From positions 1 to 44,997 of the forward strand of contig CAMDZB010000010.1 of NCBI GenBank assembly GCA_945910645.1: 44,997 bases of DNA. The letters are read 5' to 3'. The notes beneath the pieces are model-generated. The model had not been told where the DNA came from. It was given only the letters and a program-made list of their open reading frames with translations, and did not search any database. Of the stretch, positions 44,583 to 44,997 are shown piece by piece (position 1 is the stretch's first letter; every line of letters begins with the position of its first letter). Origin of the DNA: an uncultured Spirochaetaceae bacterium. GTDB taxonomy: Bacteria > Spirochaetota > Spirochaetia > Sphaerochaetales > Sphaerochaetaceae. The translations under genes and the position numbers were made by a program.

Positions 44583-44997
44583 ATGGCAAAAATAGTATGT
44601 AAATTTGGCGGAACAAGCCTTGCAGATAGCAAACAGATGAAGAAGGTAAGAGACATAGTTCTCTCATCAAAAGACAGACAATACGTGGTTGTTTCAGCCC
44701 CTGGAAAGAGGTTCAGCGACGATATTAAAATCACAGATCTTTTGTACGCATCCCTTGAGGATGACGATGCATTTGACAAGGTTGTAACGCGATTCTTCTC
44801 ACTTGAAAGAGACTTAAACGTGAATCACGTGGCGTCAAGCTACCTAATCGCAAACAGGGATTTTCTAAGACAGAGCAAAGATCTTATGGCATCGCGTGGC
44901 GAATACTGCTCTGCTATGATTTTTTCTGAGTTTATTGGATACAACTTTGTGGATGCAAGCGATATTATCACAATCAACGACGACGGAAGCATAAACG
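44583..44997 (+). CDS. Aspartate kinase (N-terminal part; runs off the right edge)
   Basis: These are the first 138 residues of an aspartokinase, which phosphorylates L-aspartate as the first step to lysine, threonine and methionine. The start MAKIVCKFGGTSLADSKQM holds the KFGGTS catalytic motif. Further on, SRGEYCSAMIFSEFIGYNF matches the family segment around the aspartate-binding Glu. No ribosome-binding site precedes the ATG, and the predicted transcription start is within about two bases of it, so the mRNA may be leaderless. Regulatory ACT domains, if any, lie outside the window. It is the only plus-strand gene seen. Confidence 0.9.
   Translation, partial: MAKIVCKFGGTSLADSKQMKKVRDIVLSSKDRQYVVVSAPGKRFSDDIKITDLLYASLEDDDAFDKVVTRFFSLERDLNVNHVASSYLIANRDFLRQSKDLMASRGEYCSAMIFSEFIGYNFVDASDIITINDDGSIN

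Noticed and set aside
44513-44779. Minus-strand open frame across the aspartate kinase start
   Set aside because: It overlaps a clear KFGGTS-containing aspartate kinase on the plus strand and has no protein-like features.

Overview
The window reads as a host-associated spirochaete, probably Treponemataceae or Sphaerochaetaceae. The main clues are the TamB-BamA-MutS gene order, which I recall from Treponema pallidum, a Spirochaetota-type RpoB with a non-serine residue at the classical rifampicin position, abundant spirochaetal-style lipoproteins, and a giant surface lipoprotein ending in a formylglycine-enzyme/C-type-lectin-like fold. I judge GC content to be in the low 40s by eye. Every gene but the last is on the minus strand, so biological order runs from high to low coordinate.

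Right end (42409-44997): a partial aspartate kinase on the plus strand diverges from a minus-strand pair, a TPR lipoprotein and a beta-barrel outer-membrane protein. Next comes the dominant object of the window, a 10.9-kb gene with its own promoter (31429-42300). It encodes a 3623-residue lipoprotein with an N-terminal InlB-like region, about sixteen divergent repeats of roughly 150 residues, and a C-terminal domain that looks like FGE/SUMF1 but lacks the catalytic cysteine pair. A perfect 12-bp terminator hairpin closes it.

Centre (19487-31349): ten tightly packed genes, many with overlapping stop and start codons: GH13 amylase-like enzyme, a very divergent dicarboxylate-symporter-fold protein, an orphan multi-pass membrane protein, fabD, nrdR, an orphan ACT-like protein, rsmI, a citX-citG fusion, citC and a MATE exporter. 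The first gene has an extended -10 placed so that its mRNA would be leaderless. The citrate lyase activation genes are present but the lyase subunits are not.

Left-centre (8007-19429): rfbA, tamB, bamA, mutS and comF, again nearly without gaps. This is an envelope-biogenesis group (TamB, BamA) with DNA repair (MutS) and a ComF-type protein behind it.

Left end (1-7971): a consensus-like promoter drives tRNA-Thr, rpmG, tRNA-Trp, secE, nusG, rplK, rplA, rplJ, rplL, rpoB and rpoC, the classical translation/transcription cluster. It carries three structured non-coding spacers: a candidate L1-binding leader before rplK, a hairpin between rplJ and rplL, and an attenuator-like hairpin between rplL and rpoB. 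There is no room for a normal L10 leader before rplJ. No stretch longer than 130 bases lacks a gene or RNA.
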